Positions 10,613-22,059 of a stretch of 64,000 nucleotides of DNA are shown here, one piece after another (position 1 is the first letter of the stretch; every line of letters starts with the position of its first letter). This DNA comes from Eutrigla gurnardus. Taxonomy: Eukaryota > Chordata > Actinopteri > Perciformes > Triglidae. Under the pieces are notes generated by a model that searched no databases, had not been told where the DNA came from, and saw nothing but the letters and a program-made list of their open reading frames with translations. The stretch is from the NCBI GenBank assembly GCA_963514095.1, contig OY741268.1, positions 27,214,857 to 27,278,856 of the forward strand. Reading direction: 5' to 3'. The translations under genes and the position numbers were made by a program.

Positions 10613-10936
10613 ATGCTTTTAACACATGCAATCTTATGCCTTGGCCTTTATTTAAATCGAGATATTGTCTCGTACAAAGTTTTCACTGAGGCGGCTTCAT
10701 GCGGATCCAGAGAAGATGAATGTGAGGGGGATTCTGACATTTTCACCAGCATTAAGAAAAGAAATCCGCTGGGAAAGAATCTCTCAATCCCTCGACAAGA
10801 AATCCTTAAAATGCTGAACAGGCTCAGGCCTCGTTCCTCCAGCCGAGACGTGCTTCAGGTGGAGTGGAGATACTTTGGGCCTCAGTGGTTTGAGGAAGAG
10901 GTGAAGAACAAAGAAAAACAACATTTATCTTGCTGA
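10613..10936 (+). CDS. Unrecognised 107-codon open frame; doubtful
   Basis: From the first ATG the frame encodes 107 residues. It has a hydrophobic start (LMLLTHAILCLGLYL) that could be a signal or anchor segment. A mixed charged region follows, then a tail with VEWRYFGPQWFEEEV. The frame is open upstream to 10550. A possible splice acceptor (pyrimidine-rich, ending TTCACCTTCAG) precedes 10562, and an AATAAA lies at 11132-11137, so a terminal exon is conceivable. I recognise no family. Against it: the upstream part overlaps a repeat end, frames of this length occur by chance here, and no partner exon was found. Confidence 0.13.
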   Translation: MLLTHAILCLGLYLNRDIVSYKVFTEAASCGSREDECEGDSDIFTSIKKRNPLGKNLSIPRQEILKMLNRLRPRSSSRDVLQVEWRYFGPQWFEEEVKNKEKQHLSC

Positions 10937-11956
10937 TAGCCCGGCTGACCTGCGTGACAACCCGGATGCCCCCTCAGAAACAGTTCACTGCAACCGACTC
11001 AAGCTTTTTCAGAGCCCATCACTGGTTTTACAACTTATTGAGAAACTCCAATAGGGAATTTGGTCCAAAAAAGCAAAAAAAGCTCCTGTTTTTGAAAGAT
11101 TGGAGAACCAACAGGAAATGGAAGGAAGTGAAATAAAGCTCCGGTCAACAAACACATTTCCAAGCCGAGTTATTGACGGATGTCTCTCTTCTGCCTACAC
11201 TTAAACTGTGATTGTGAGAAACAGCAGGTCGCATCATCTCCTGCAGGGAAATGGGAAATATAAAATAAAAAAAAAACAAGCAACTTTTTTTTTTTTTAAA
11301 GATGTTGGAAACTCACCAACCCAAGATGAGCTCATCCCCGGCTAAGAGCGGTCCTGGCAACCACGGGCGGCAATAAAGCAACCGCCACCTTGAGTCGGCG
11401 AGATCAAAGAGCGTCTGACGGAGCGATCCTGGTCCTCGGGGATTATACTTTTACTGGTTTCCCATTCTACAAGCATATTCATCGCCGTCAACCCGGCGTT
11501 GCGGGCGTAAATCACTTACTGATTCGATGTCAGCACGGCGACACGACCGGGAACTGTAATTGAGAGCCGGTGCAGTTTTATAGGCGGCCCTAAAACACTG
11601 TTTTAAAAAATGAATCCTTTCAGACCTGTGTCCATTAGCGGCGAGCTGGTGTCTTATTTCTACGTGCCCGGCCAAACGGAGACAATATGATGATTTATAA
11701 TGCAGTCGTAATGGATTTTAATAGGGGGATGAATGAGCAGCTGTTTTGAATATCGGGATCATGTTTTTTGTTTTACTCAGAATAAAAGAGCAAGGGGATA
11801 AGGATAAGTTATTGGTTATTGGTTATTGCTTGGTTATTTAACAGACTGCATCCATATGTATGTAACTGTTTAGTCAGTGTCCGTCATTTCTACATAAATG
11901 CTCTTTGGGTTTGATGCTTTCCTGTGAAGTTAAATGTAATTTCCAATGTCCTTCTG
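10937..11956. other. Non-coding DNA; 11330-11720 possibly regulatory
   Basis: 11330-11720 is CpG-containing, with even composition and homeodomain-like words (GTAATTGAGAG, TTTATAATGCAGTCGTAATGG). This is typical of conserved non-coding DNA, but conservation cannot be tested here. The rest shows A/T runs only. Confidence 0.3.
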
Positions 11957-12307
11957 CAGAGGTAAGTACACAACTTTACTTGTGTTCACTCTGGTAGAAG
12001 TAGAAGTACTGATACAACTTCTTTACTCAAATAAAATTGGAAAGGTACTCAAAGTATTAAGTAAAACGTTTCACTCTGAAAGACATTTTTCCTGCCTGTT
12101 TTTTTTTTTTTTTTAAGGCTAACTGAATCTTGCATCATATTAATAAGAAAAAAATATTGATAAATCCCCTCAAATGAACTAAAACTAAAGTAGTGAGCCT
12201 GTTTTGAAAATGTGAGGAGTAGAAAGTACAAATACTTGTATTAAAATGTAGTAAAAGTGGTAAATATCATACCATAAGTATTTTTACTTTGTTACTTCCC
12301 ACCTCTG
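11957..12307. mobile_element. hAT-type non-autonomous element (MITE), 351 bp
   Basis: Left end CAGAGGTAAGTACAC. Right end, reverse-complemented, CAGAGGTGGGAAGTAACAAAG. The ends share CAGAGGT and an AAGTA-rich subterminal region. CAG...-type hAT ends with AAGTA repeats are a known teleost theme. The interior has a T run at 12102 and shares blocks with 8320-8495. No 8-bp target duplication is visible, so the copy is old or its flanks have diverged. Confidence 0.65.
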
Positions 12308-13050
12308 GTGTCATGTGACCGCTGCACCAGCCAATAGAAACACTGAGTGGAGCCCAGTCTGTGTGAAAGGCCCTGTTGTGACTCCTCATCGTTTTTTATG
12401 CCAAAATATTGTGTTATTTCATAAGCTGTTTATGTTTGCTATTTTACTGGTACTTATTATTAAACTCTCAAATCCAAACATCAGATTCTAGTTGTTCTGT
12501 TGTTTTTCAAATTCATTTCAAAACTCAGTGTCTTTTCATTTTTTTTTTTTTTTTTAAAAAGCTTATTTCAACTTCACTAATGGATTAAATTCATATTTTT
12601 TCCCCTCCCACGTAAATAAACTGTCAGTTTAATTGTTTTTTCTAACATCTGTGTCGTTTTTCTTTTTTTGGATGGAAAGTCATTTAAAAATGAAATTGTC
12701 GTTTTTCTCAGAAGCACACCCACATACTGTACAGCCACCAAAAACACCAGTCGGACTCACAGCACCCTTTTTTCTTGTTGCTGTGTGGTTTATCTCCCTG
12801 ACAGTGTGTGTATTGATTCAATTACCTGAAAGCCATGCCAGTGTTTGTCTCTCCACCTCTCTCACTTGTCTCCACAGTGTCCTCTCTGTCCACCTGCCCA
12901 CACCTCCATCAGTCTCCCTCCACCTCCCCGGGTTGTCAGTACCGCTCTCAGGCCCCGTCCGGACCCCCTCCCCCCCCCCCCTCCTCGTATGTCGACATCT
13001 CACATTCATTACCGCTCGGCCTTGGCTCGGCCCGCTCTCTTCCCTTCTGT
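12308..13050. other. Unannotated DNA with T and C tracts
   Basis: T run at 12540-12554 and C run at 12966-12979. Overlapping frames at 12633-13276 in three frames are driven by C/T-rich low-complexity sequence and are not genes. Confidence 0.5.
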
Positions 13051-13145
13051 GGTGCTCAATTACTCTGTCTTCCCGGGGCAAGCGCTGGTGTCAAGCCACT
13101 GTAATGACTTTCTGATTATCTGTCTTTATGTGATGAATGAGATGG
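13051..13145 (+). promoter_or_regulatory. Module A of a duplicated non-coding block
   Basis: Contains GCTCAATTAC, then CACTGTAATGACTTTCTGATTATC and an AATGAG tail. The same order recurs at 13955-14037. Both copies sit 3' of a C-rich tract. Words such as CAATTAC, GTAATGAC and TGATTATC are homeodomain-like. Regulatory function is inferred only. Confidence 0.4.
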
Positions 13146-13172
13146 AAATGTACCACCACGGCCAAAAGCAGA

Positions 13173-13187
13173 GGGGGGGGGGGGGGG
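13173..13187 (+). repeat. Poly-G tract (15)
   Basis: Uninterrupted run of 15 G. Confidence 0.95.
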
Positions 13188-13347
13188 TCTGCTGGCACCG
13201 TGCCAAGCTGCCACACAGTCAGGGGCCGGACTGGGAGCAGGGAGGGGGGGGGAGTGAGGTGGACAAATACAATTAGATTGTAATACAGATGCTCATGTGT
13301 GTCACTGTCAACTTAAGGAGTCGTGCTCGATTTTTGGTGTTTTTGGA

Positions 13348-13367
13348 GGGGGGGGGGGGGGGGGGGG
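13348..13367 (+). repeat. Poly-G tract (20)
   Basis: Uninterrupted run of 20 G, preceded by GGA. Such tracts are also assembly-error prone. Confidence 0.95.
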
Positions 13368-13530
13368 CAACAACAACAGCTGAGAGCCGCCCGGTGATTC
13401 ATCAATCAGCTCGGGAGGAAGGAATAAATACAGAGTCTTGGTGGGAAATAAAGTCTTCGCAGCATCCCGGTGAGACGTGGGATTAACCTCTCTACCTGGG
13501 TGGAGCGTGCTCCGTGTGCAGATCCAACCA

Positions 13531-13583
13531 GGGGAGGGGGGGATGGGGGTTGGGGGGTGGGGGGGGTTGGGGGGTGGGGGGGG
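13531..13583 (+). other. Strong G-quadruplex-forming cluster
   Basis: Seven G runs of 4, 7, 5, 6, 8, 6 and 8 bases, separated by one- or two-base loops (A, AT, TT, T, TT, T). This far exceeds the G3+N1-7 four-run rule for intramolecular quadruplexes. Confidence 0.85.
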
Positions 13584-13707
13584 TCTCACCCCGACTCATG
13601 AAACGGCCATCAAAGACCTCTCCCTTTTGAACATCTAAATATGTGGGGCTTGCAAGATGTAAAGGATGTTGATGTTGACTTTGACATTCTTAAACTCTCC
13701 TATTGAT

Positions 13708-13722
13708 CCCCCCCCCCCCCCC
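13708..13722 (-). repeat. Poly-C tract (15)
   Basis: Run of 15 C on the plus strand (G-rich on the minus strand), followed by further CCTCCCCC runs. This polarity is opposite to the three G tracts upstream. Confidence 0.95.
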
Positions 13723-13954
13723 ACCTCCCCCACGTCTCCCCCTCCTTCCAGATGAGCGTTGATGGCCGTTCGGCTCTAATGTGCTCGGAGTGAAAAACGA
13801 GGTTGACGTAGACATGGTTAACCATAATGCCAAGGCGGATGCCACCGATAGCAGCCAGACACCTGAGAAAGCAGGCTCGGTCCAGCTTGCCACTCACCCC
13901 CTCCCCCCCCCTCCCTCCACTTATATTATTCATCCCTCTTTCAAATGCCTTTTA

Positions 13955-14037
13955 TGCTGCTCAATTACCCCTCCAGCAGCCCAGTGTGGACACTGTAATG
14001 ACATTCTGATTATCAGTCTGTAAAATGAGAAATGAGT
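13955..14037 (+). promoter_or_regulatory. Module B of a duplicated non-coding block
   Basis: CACTGTAATGACATTCTG and the following ATTATCAGTCT match module A at 26 of 28 bases across that core. GCTCAATTAC lies upstream and AATGAG downstream in the same order. The start-to-start distance is about 905 bp. The middle spacer has diverged more than the core. Confidence 0.4.
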
Positions 14038-14083
14038 GTGTGATGCCGTGCCAGGGGAAGAATGGAAACGGCTAGAAGCCTTC

Positions 14084-14104
14084 AAAAAAAAAAAAAAAAA
14101 AAAA
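14084..14104 (+). repeat. Poly-A tract (21)
   Basis: Uninterrupted A run followed by G/A-rich sequence. It could be an old retroposon tail, but no element body is recognisable upstream. Confidence 0.9.
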
Positions 14105-16229
14105 GAGTGGGAAGCCGCGGAGGAGGGGAGAAGGGTGGAGGGAGGACAGAGGGGAAAGGATGAGTGCAGCACTCTGGCGATCAACGACAAGACGATAAAA
14201 AGAGGAAACATTTTGTAACACACTGCAAAATGTATGAAATTACACTTTAGATTTAATTGCCCCCCATTCAAGGCTTCGCTGTGCACTTTAACAATGCAAA
14301 GAGAACCTTTATGTTTCAAACAATCGGCCGGGCAGAAAGGAGCCGCGTCGCAATTGAAAATATGTCCAATCATCTCGGAGAGCTTAAAGAGCGTGTAGCC
14401 TTCCACTTCTCCTTATTTTAGTGGGGGAATTCACTTCACTTAATTTACAACAACAAAAAAAAGAGTACTTAAGGTGATGTTGTGCTGTTTCTATTTTACA
14501 TATATTCTTTTTTAGTTGTCTTGGGTCCCTTTATTCACCTCTAATGAACTGTAACACCACTATTATTACTCAAGCCTTCTATCTAATCTACACACTGAGC
14601 AATTAGCTACAGTTGAGCAATTAGCATATTACAATGAGATAAAATGTATTACTTTTTTTTTAACAATCCCAGCCTTTATCACATTGGTTAAATGCCTCCA
14701 GCAAAGGAATAACCAAACACCACCCTGGGATCCGTTCTCAGAAATAATTCCTTTATTAACTTTGAAACTTTTAAAAATAAACAGAATTAAATCAATTCAG
14801 TCTCCGGATTTTCTTTCTTTCCCTTCAATAGCGTGAGAGTTACAGCAAGTTAATCTCCTTCAAGTGGATTATATTCACACACACACCACACACTCACACA
14901 CCGGAGTCAGCACATTACAATAAAGAAGAACTCTCAGTTGCAGGTTCTGACGAGATGCTTGCCAGCAGGGAAGTCCAAAGTTGCCTCACTCAAGAGAGCA
15001 ATAAAAACAAAGTCCGATCTGCAGCGTCTCTCTGGTGACGGACAGGACGGCGAGCAGGTGTCCAATCACGGCGCCGTCCGTCCCTCATGGTCGAAGGAGC
15101 TCTGCATAAAATCCTCACAGTCAAAAACAATGAAGTGAAGCCAAGCTGGGGTTTGGCTTCGGAATCCAATCATTTTGCTAATGGATCCTAAGAAAAACAC
15201 TTAAGAAAGCATCGATACTTCACTGCACAGCTTCTGCGACCTCGTAACTGTGCAAATAAGAGCAAAAGAAACGGTTTAATTCCCATCATGCACCCACAAA
15301 GAAGCACCAGCCCTGCCCTGCAAAGAAAATAGTGCCTCGATGCTCCTCTGCTTTTTAATTCAATTAGGTAATGTCCAACGGTGCAAAAAAGTAGGTTTTC
15401 TATACAAATCAGGATAATTCAATTTTCAACATAGTCACTCCCAATGTAATTTACCCTCTTCTTTTCACTTCCTGCCATATTTGTGATCCAACCAACCTCA
15501 ACCAATCATACCTTTATTCTCCAATATTTCCTCTATACATCTGTTTCTAAAATATCTTCTTAACTTTTCTTAAACTTAATGTTTGTTTTTAACAAAGTCA
15601 CATATGTGGCCAAATATAAATGTACCATAATCTTAACATGTTTTTTTATTACAATGTACGGTATCTTTGAGCAGATATGCTCTTCACATGCAGAAATAAG
15701 GAGAGATAAAATGTCCAGCTTGCTCTGCTTATCCCCTAAATATCAGGCTGCACTGGTAGAACTCAAACGTAAAAAAAAAAAAAGCCTTGGAAAAAAAAAG
15801 AGAAAAATACCATCACTTTGAGATAAGACGGTGTTGAAACAAATTTACCACTTCAACAGAGAAGACAGTGTCAAAGTTTGCCCAGTCAATCTGTAAATGA
15901 GAATCAGCAAACCGTTACTGTACCTCCACTATGACTGCCAGTGACTTTAATGAAAAATAAATGTTGATTCAAGTCTGTTACAGTGAAGGGTCCTTTGACA
16001 AATATCATAGTGTGTAATACAATGTTTAAAGTGTCTTTTTTTTTTATCACGTCGCCAACTCTGTAAAAAACGACATCGATACCTGTCCTGTTTCTGGCTC
16101 AGCCGTCGTGAAAGTTGGCTTTTTTTTATTATAGCTCAGCGCAAATGCCTTTCGGTAGCAATTACCCCAAGTTGTTCTTTGTCCGGGTTTATCCGGCAAT
16201 AAAATGCAACTCTGGGCCATCTCTGTGTT
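14105..16229. other. Unannotated non-coding DNA
   Basis: 14230-14410 has the even composition of possible regulatory DNA (TTTAATTGCC, AACAATGCAAAG). The remainder is AT-rich with A/T runs. No gene or RNA recognised. Confidence 0.4.
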
Positions 16230-17060
16230 CATTAGATCAGCGCTCTAAACTGGCCCGCTAAACTACTGCCGCTTCATCCTGGAGAGTATCTCCCATTCCG
16301 GCCCAATCAACAGAAAAACGCTCCGCGAGCCCCCAGACTGCTGTTTAATAGGATATTAACATCCTGATCAATCACCTTAATTGATATTTTTTAGGCATTA
16401 ACGCTCTCAAACCCTAACAGATGTAATTGTCAGATAGGGAGTGGGATCCCCCATCGGCAGTAATTGGGCCATTATGGATGCAGGCATGACTGAGAGATTT
16501 AGAATGCCAATGACATGGGAGATGGATGGAGCCGGGGCCTTTGTGTGTGTGGGGGATGGGGGGGGATCTGTATATCACTCATGCTTGGGCACCAGAGGAT
16601 TTCCTGCCACAAGCGCTGGGTCTAAATTAGTCGGGGAATGCGCTCAGATGTCATATTAACAAATCCGCGTGCACAGAAATGTACGCGCCGGCTAAATTGC
16701 GTTTTCTCCTCTCTCGCCCGTGCCAGCGTTTCAGCCCCTGAAAAGTTCCCGGCGTGTCAGCGGCAATGATGCCATATGGCATCCCGTGTTAACGGCATTT
16801 GCGGTGTGTGTTGTGCCATTAGGAGCCAGGAGCTGAGGAGTGACTTTTGGCATCTTCATTAATCCTGACTAACTCCCCGTGCCAGGGAGCCCGCGGTTTT
16901 TCTTTCCACGAGAGCCTGCTGATGCTAGCACAATGCCACAGCTCACTCCGTCACCGCTCCTTCAGTGCACCGTGCACAGTGGGAGGAAAGGGACCAATTG
17001 TTTGCAAAATACCTTTCATTACTCCATTGGCTGAGAGCATTTGAAGTGAATTTGTGTGAA
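16230..17060. promoter_or_regulatory. Candidate conserved non-coding block
   Basis: About 830 bp with almost no simple repeats and many homeodomain- or cofactor-like words. These include CAATCAACAG, TGATCAATCACCTTAATTGAT (two words around 16365-16385), TGTAATTGTCAG, GCAGTAATTGGGCC, CATTGGC and CATGACATGGGA-like strings. In fish this texture is typical of enhancers of developmental regulators. Conservation is not shown here; the target gene is unknown. Confidence 0.35.
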
Positions 17061-17664
<604 letters not shown>

Positions 17665-17823
17665 GCATGCTTTTGTACCACACTGCCTGCCTGTGCTGCT
17701 CTCTTGTGAGGGGTAAACGAAAAGTGGAACACAGAACTCGTTTCATGACAACAGGATGCTAATTTCAGGTTTACCTGTTGAAGGCATGTTGGATTATTCA
17801 ACAATAATTCAACAATTCCAGCA

Positions 17824-17856
<33 letters not shown>

Positions 17857-17860
17857 ATAT
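17824..17860 (+). repeat. (AC)n(AT)n compound microsatellite
   Basis: About six AC units followed by about eleven AT units. Confidence 0.95.
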
Positions 17861-20287
17861 TTATTACCAAGAAGGATTTTAAACCAATGAGGAATTTGTC
17901 TTAAGATGCATACATTGACGACAATAAACAATAAACAAACATTGACTATCATATATAGTATACACAATATAAACAAACAGAGATATAAAATGTGGGATGA
18001 TAGATAAATAAAGACGGAAGAGCTGTACAGGAATGTGCAAAAAAGATTAAAGATTGTTAAGAGAATCCAACCAATTTTAAAATATGAACACATCCTAACG
18101 TGATATAGCCCATAACTAGATCTGTTTTCTGACCTTGTCTCTGTGACATCAATTAAGAGTTAAAAATCATTCTCAACATACTGTATAATAAACCAGTGTC
18201 TAGCACTTTGCATCCTGATAAACTACCTGTTTGCATCACTCCAAATGAACTGTGAATGTGATAGCGGTTTGTTTAAATACCAAGATGAAAAGGAAGAAAA
18301 GGCATGACAGAGAATCACTTAGTCTCTCTGGGTGTAAACTCACTCTGTTGGAAGAGACCGGGATCATGACTGTAATCAAAAGAGTTTAAGAGCAGTTATT
18401 TTGAGGCACAAAATGTGAGCGCTTGTTAAAGTCGACTTGAAATGAAAAATGCTTTATTTTTCTTTTACGCTGTTAAAAAAAAAATCTTGTTTTTTAAAAA
18501 TCAAAATCAAATCATTTTTCCTTCTTGTAAAACAAAACGACATCATATCATGACATCCATCCATCAATCAAGAGACAAGCGAGGTTTCAGCCGTCCAATC
18601 AAATGCAAAGGAGTTGATTTTAAATGTAACTACACTCACAGTGCAGAAGCTAGACACGCTCCACCTTTACCTACAAAGCATAAACGATACTGTTTTCTTT
18701 TCGTTGCTGTGAATGCATCATTGCATCACTGTTATACAGCTGTGGCTGTCGTGCATTACACAAGCAAACACTCCCGACCTGTCACCTTCCACTTGCTTAT
18801 ACTAACCACCAATGCCAACCGCTAAAAGCTAAAAATACACACTCCAAATGGAACGCTGATTCATCAGCTTTTAATTAATCCTCTATCATGATTCACTCTG
18901 GGCGTTCTTGGAATATTTTCATCACCGTTTGAATCTGACTTTGCTCGGGAAACGCCATAATACCCACTTTGACACGGAGAACAGAGCCATTACGCCAAGG
19001 TCAATTGCGTTTGTCAGAATGTGTCTGAACTGAACCTATCACATTATCTCATTGTTTTTTTCCTTTAGGGCCCTTTGCATCTGTTCAGCTCTGCAAATGA
19101 GCCCAGAAAAAAAAAGAAAAGGAGACGGTGCTGACAGTTTCCCCGTCGCTTGTATTCAGGTCACAGTGTCTGGTAGTTAGATAGGCAGATCAGACTGCTT
19201 CAGTGCCGGAGGAGACTCCCCCCTCCCCGTCTGAAACATCTTTTTTTTTAGCATATGAGTGATCAGTTTGTGCCAGACTATATTCAAAGTGTGCTTTGTA
19301 CGATGAGTGTTTCATGAAAACATCTCCAACCTGCATTTGTCTGACGTGTCAAACTACCAAACCCACGACTTTAAGGTTTGATTGCGCTGCAGCAACTCAG
19401 AGAGACAGAGAGCATATGAGACACATTCTTCTTCATTTTTTTTGTTTCAGATGTGCTGTTGCCATGACTGTCAAACCCTTTATACACATGCAACTGCATC
19501 ATTCCTCTTTAAGGAATCCTCATTGATTGGTCCCTCCGAGAAATTGATTCCCCCATTCGAAACGTTCTCGCAGCTTTTTTTGAAAAACATTAGTGTGTTT
19601 AAACCTTCGCTTTATGGTGCTTTAGCTTGCAGGTGAGGTTTTGACCTGATTGATTTCTGGGTGATCGCTGTATGCCTGGTTGTTGTTTGTCCGGCCTACA
19701 CAGCTAACAATGACCTACGGCATTCAGAAGGTTCTCACTGAGCAAACGAGGCCCCGATCGGGATCAAGGTCTGTCAGACATGATCGAAGAGCAGGGTCTT
19801 CTCTTTAGCCTGCGAGGTGTTGATGCACTTTATAGTCACGTTTTAGCCGAGACTTCATGAAGAAACCTACACATACCTCCGTATTGTAACATAAACACAC
19901 ACATTCCACTATATGAACACCTCAGTTCATAATAGAAGTATCACTGCATGTCCTGTATTACTTAGCAACAAGGGAGCAGAAGCAGGGTTACCAAGATGAA
20001 AAGGCAATTTAATGAAGCTGCAAGAAGAAGAAGAAGAGGGAAGGGCATTATAATTTGAGAAAAAGAAAAGTAATAATCTTTAAGGCAGCTACGATTTTGA
20101 GCAGAATGCTAAATATGAAGATATGATGTTAACCATGATCCCTATCTCAGCTTAGCCTTTTAGCATGCTGATATTTTGGATTAGAGGATAAAGGGGGTTG
20201 TTGGACATTTTCAACAGCTTTCCGTGGTCTTCTGACGAACAAAAGACAATTGTTGTCATGTCATGGTGACAACACACGTCAGTGGGA
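17861..20287. other. Unannotated non-coding DNA
   Basis: 17870-18090 is AT-rich with ATAAACA-like redundancy, possibly an old repeat. 18840-19030 has homeodomain-like words (CTTTTAATTAATCC, ATTCATCAG) and may be regulatory. A short AAG triplet run lies near 20022-20037. The 127-codon frame at 18442-18825 has no domain or splice context. Confidence 0.4.
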
Positions 20288-21006
20288 GCAGATGGTTGGC
20301 TAGTTAGCTAGGTAGCTAGTCCTTCTCTGGAGTGGCAGAGGGTTGGCTAGTTAGCTAGGTAGCTAGTCCTTCTCTGGAGTGGCAGAGGGTTGGCTAGTTA
20401 GCTAGGTAGCTAGTCCTCCAGAGTGGCAGATGGTTGGCTAGTTAGCTAGGTAGCTAGTCCTTCTCTGGAGCGGTGGATGTTTGGTTAGTTAGCTAGGTAG
20501 CTAGTCCTTATCTGGAGCGGTGGTTGGTAAGCTAGTTAGCTAGTTTTTCTCTGGATTGGCAGAGGGTTGGCTAGTTAGCTAGGTAGCTAGTCCTTCTCTG
20601 GAGTGGCAGAGGGTTGGCTAGTTAGCTAGGTAGCTAGTCCTCCAGAGTGGCAGATGGTTGGCTAGTTAGCTAGGTAGCTAGTCCTTCTCTGGAGCGGTGG
20701 ATGTTTGGTTAGTTAGCTAGGTAGCTAGTCCTTATCTGGAGCGGTGGTTGGTAAGCTAGTTAGCTAGTTTTTCTCTGGAGCTGTGGTTTATAAGCTAGTC
20801 CTTCTCTGGAGCGGTGGATGGTTGGTTAGTTAGCTAGGTAGCTAATCCTTCTCTGGAGCGGTGGATGGTTGGTTAGTTAGCTAGGTAGCTAATCCTTCTC
20901 TGGAGTGGTGGATGGTTGGTTAGTTAGCTAGGTAGCTAATCCTTCTCTGGAGCGGTGGATGGTTGGTTAGTAAGCTAGGTAGCTAGTCCTTCTCCGGAGT
21001 GACGGA
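20288..21006 (+). repeat. 47-bp minisatellite with higher-order repeat
   Basis: About 15 units of a 47-bp motif with core GGTTAGTTAGCTAGGTAGCT, then AGTCCTTCTCTGGAG(C/T)GG. Unit starts include 20294, 20341, 20388, 20432, 20565, 20612 and 20656. A run of consecutive units from 20341, including a 44-bp variant and an unusual TTGGTAAGC unit, is repeated in the same order from 20565 (offset 224 bp). The last third is a homogeneous subfamily with CTAATCC in place of CTAGTCC. Confidence 0.95.
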
Positions 21007-21077
21007 GGGTGAGGCAGAGAGACTGCAGACCCAGCGCTGCCACTGGCCACCAGCCTGTTGTTCATTTTCTGTAAAAG

Positions 21078-21180
21078 GTGTAGCATAAAAGCATGGCGGT
21101 ATTAGCAAGCTAGCTCACTCGCCATCTGCCCACTCGTTAGCTAGCCAGCTTGTTAATTCCCCCAAGCTTTAATGCTACAC
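21078..21180. repeat. 103-bp imperfect foldback
   Basis: GTGTAGCATAAAAGC...GGTATTAGCAAGCTAGCT pairs with the right arm ending GCTTTAATGCTACAC, with a few mismatches and a short loop around CACTCGCCATCTGCCCAC. It could be a MITE, or a transcribed hairpin. No target duplication was identified. Confidence 0.6.
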
Positions 21181-21766
21181 TGGTTTCAGGCGGTCTGTTC
21201 TATTCAGGTGTTCACAGTGAGAGGTGACAGTGAGCCAGCATGCACGATATCACAAATCAAAGCAGCTAAATGGAATTCAGCCATCATTCATTCCATTATT
21301 TTTACACCTGTGCTTTTCCTAATGTGACAAGTTAAAATGTCTTCTCTGGGAAAAGTGCCTGTCGTACGGTCGTAGGTTGTGTATGTGTGTGTGTCTCCTG
21401 TAATACTCTATACTTGCACATAGAGAACCATTACAATACAGTGAGTATGATTTCCTTTAACTCTGGTGTAAACATGATAAAAAGAGTGATGTCGACATTT
21501 GCACCGTTTCTCCATAACGTTTTGACACGCGTCAAGCAGAACTCTGGTTTAAAGTTGCACCCCCCTTTGTCAGCACTGAACTCGGCGAGAGTACATCAGA
21601 GATAAACACATTCGACGGACTGAGGGCATTCTTTTGGAGACGGGCTGTCTGACTTTGCACATTTGTCTTCTGCACCGAGGCACATCAGCAGTTCATCTTG
21701 ATAACGGGAAAAGGGCTATGTGAGCGGATTTTGTGGAATAACCTTTTGTGAATATAATTTCAAAAG

Positions 21767-21770
<4 letters not shown>
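21181..21770. other. Unannotated non-coding DNA
   Basis: Nothing recognised. A CCTGTCGTACGGTCGTA string at 21358 echoes the 17-bp repeat at 8499-8580. Confidence 0.45.

Positions 21771-21832
<62 letters not shown>
21771..21832 (+). repeat. (GT)n microsatellite
   Basis: About 31 uninterrupted GT units. Confidence 0.98.
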
Positions 21833-21835
<3 letters not shown>

Positions 21836-22002
21836 GGTGAGTGGGGGAGGGTGTAAATAATAAAAAAAAAAGAAAAACCCGGAATGATTGTATCATCAAA
21901 CATTTTATCTCAATACCTTTTGTACGGCTGACCTGGGCCTCATAAAAAAAATCTTGATTGAGTTTTTGCAATCTGCTGTACTTTCTGTGTGCTCAGTTGT
22001 TT

Positions 22003-22004
<2 letters not shown>

Positions 22005-22047
<43 letters not shown>

Positions 22048-22059
22048 GGGGGGGGGGGG
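22005..22059 (+). repeat. (GT)n followed by poly-G
   Basis: About 20 GT units ending in a run of 15 G (22045-22059). Confidence 0.97.

Noticed and set aside
12633..13276. Overlapping frames of 160, 89 and 143 codons
   Set aside because: All three forward frames are open over the same C/T-rich low-complexity DNA, the products are Pro/Ser/Leu-rich, and no domain or splice context is seen.
13930..14406. 158-codon minus-strand frame
   Set aside because: Contains a translated poly-A tract (Phe run) and overlaps the duplicated non-coding module; no family resemblance.
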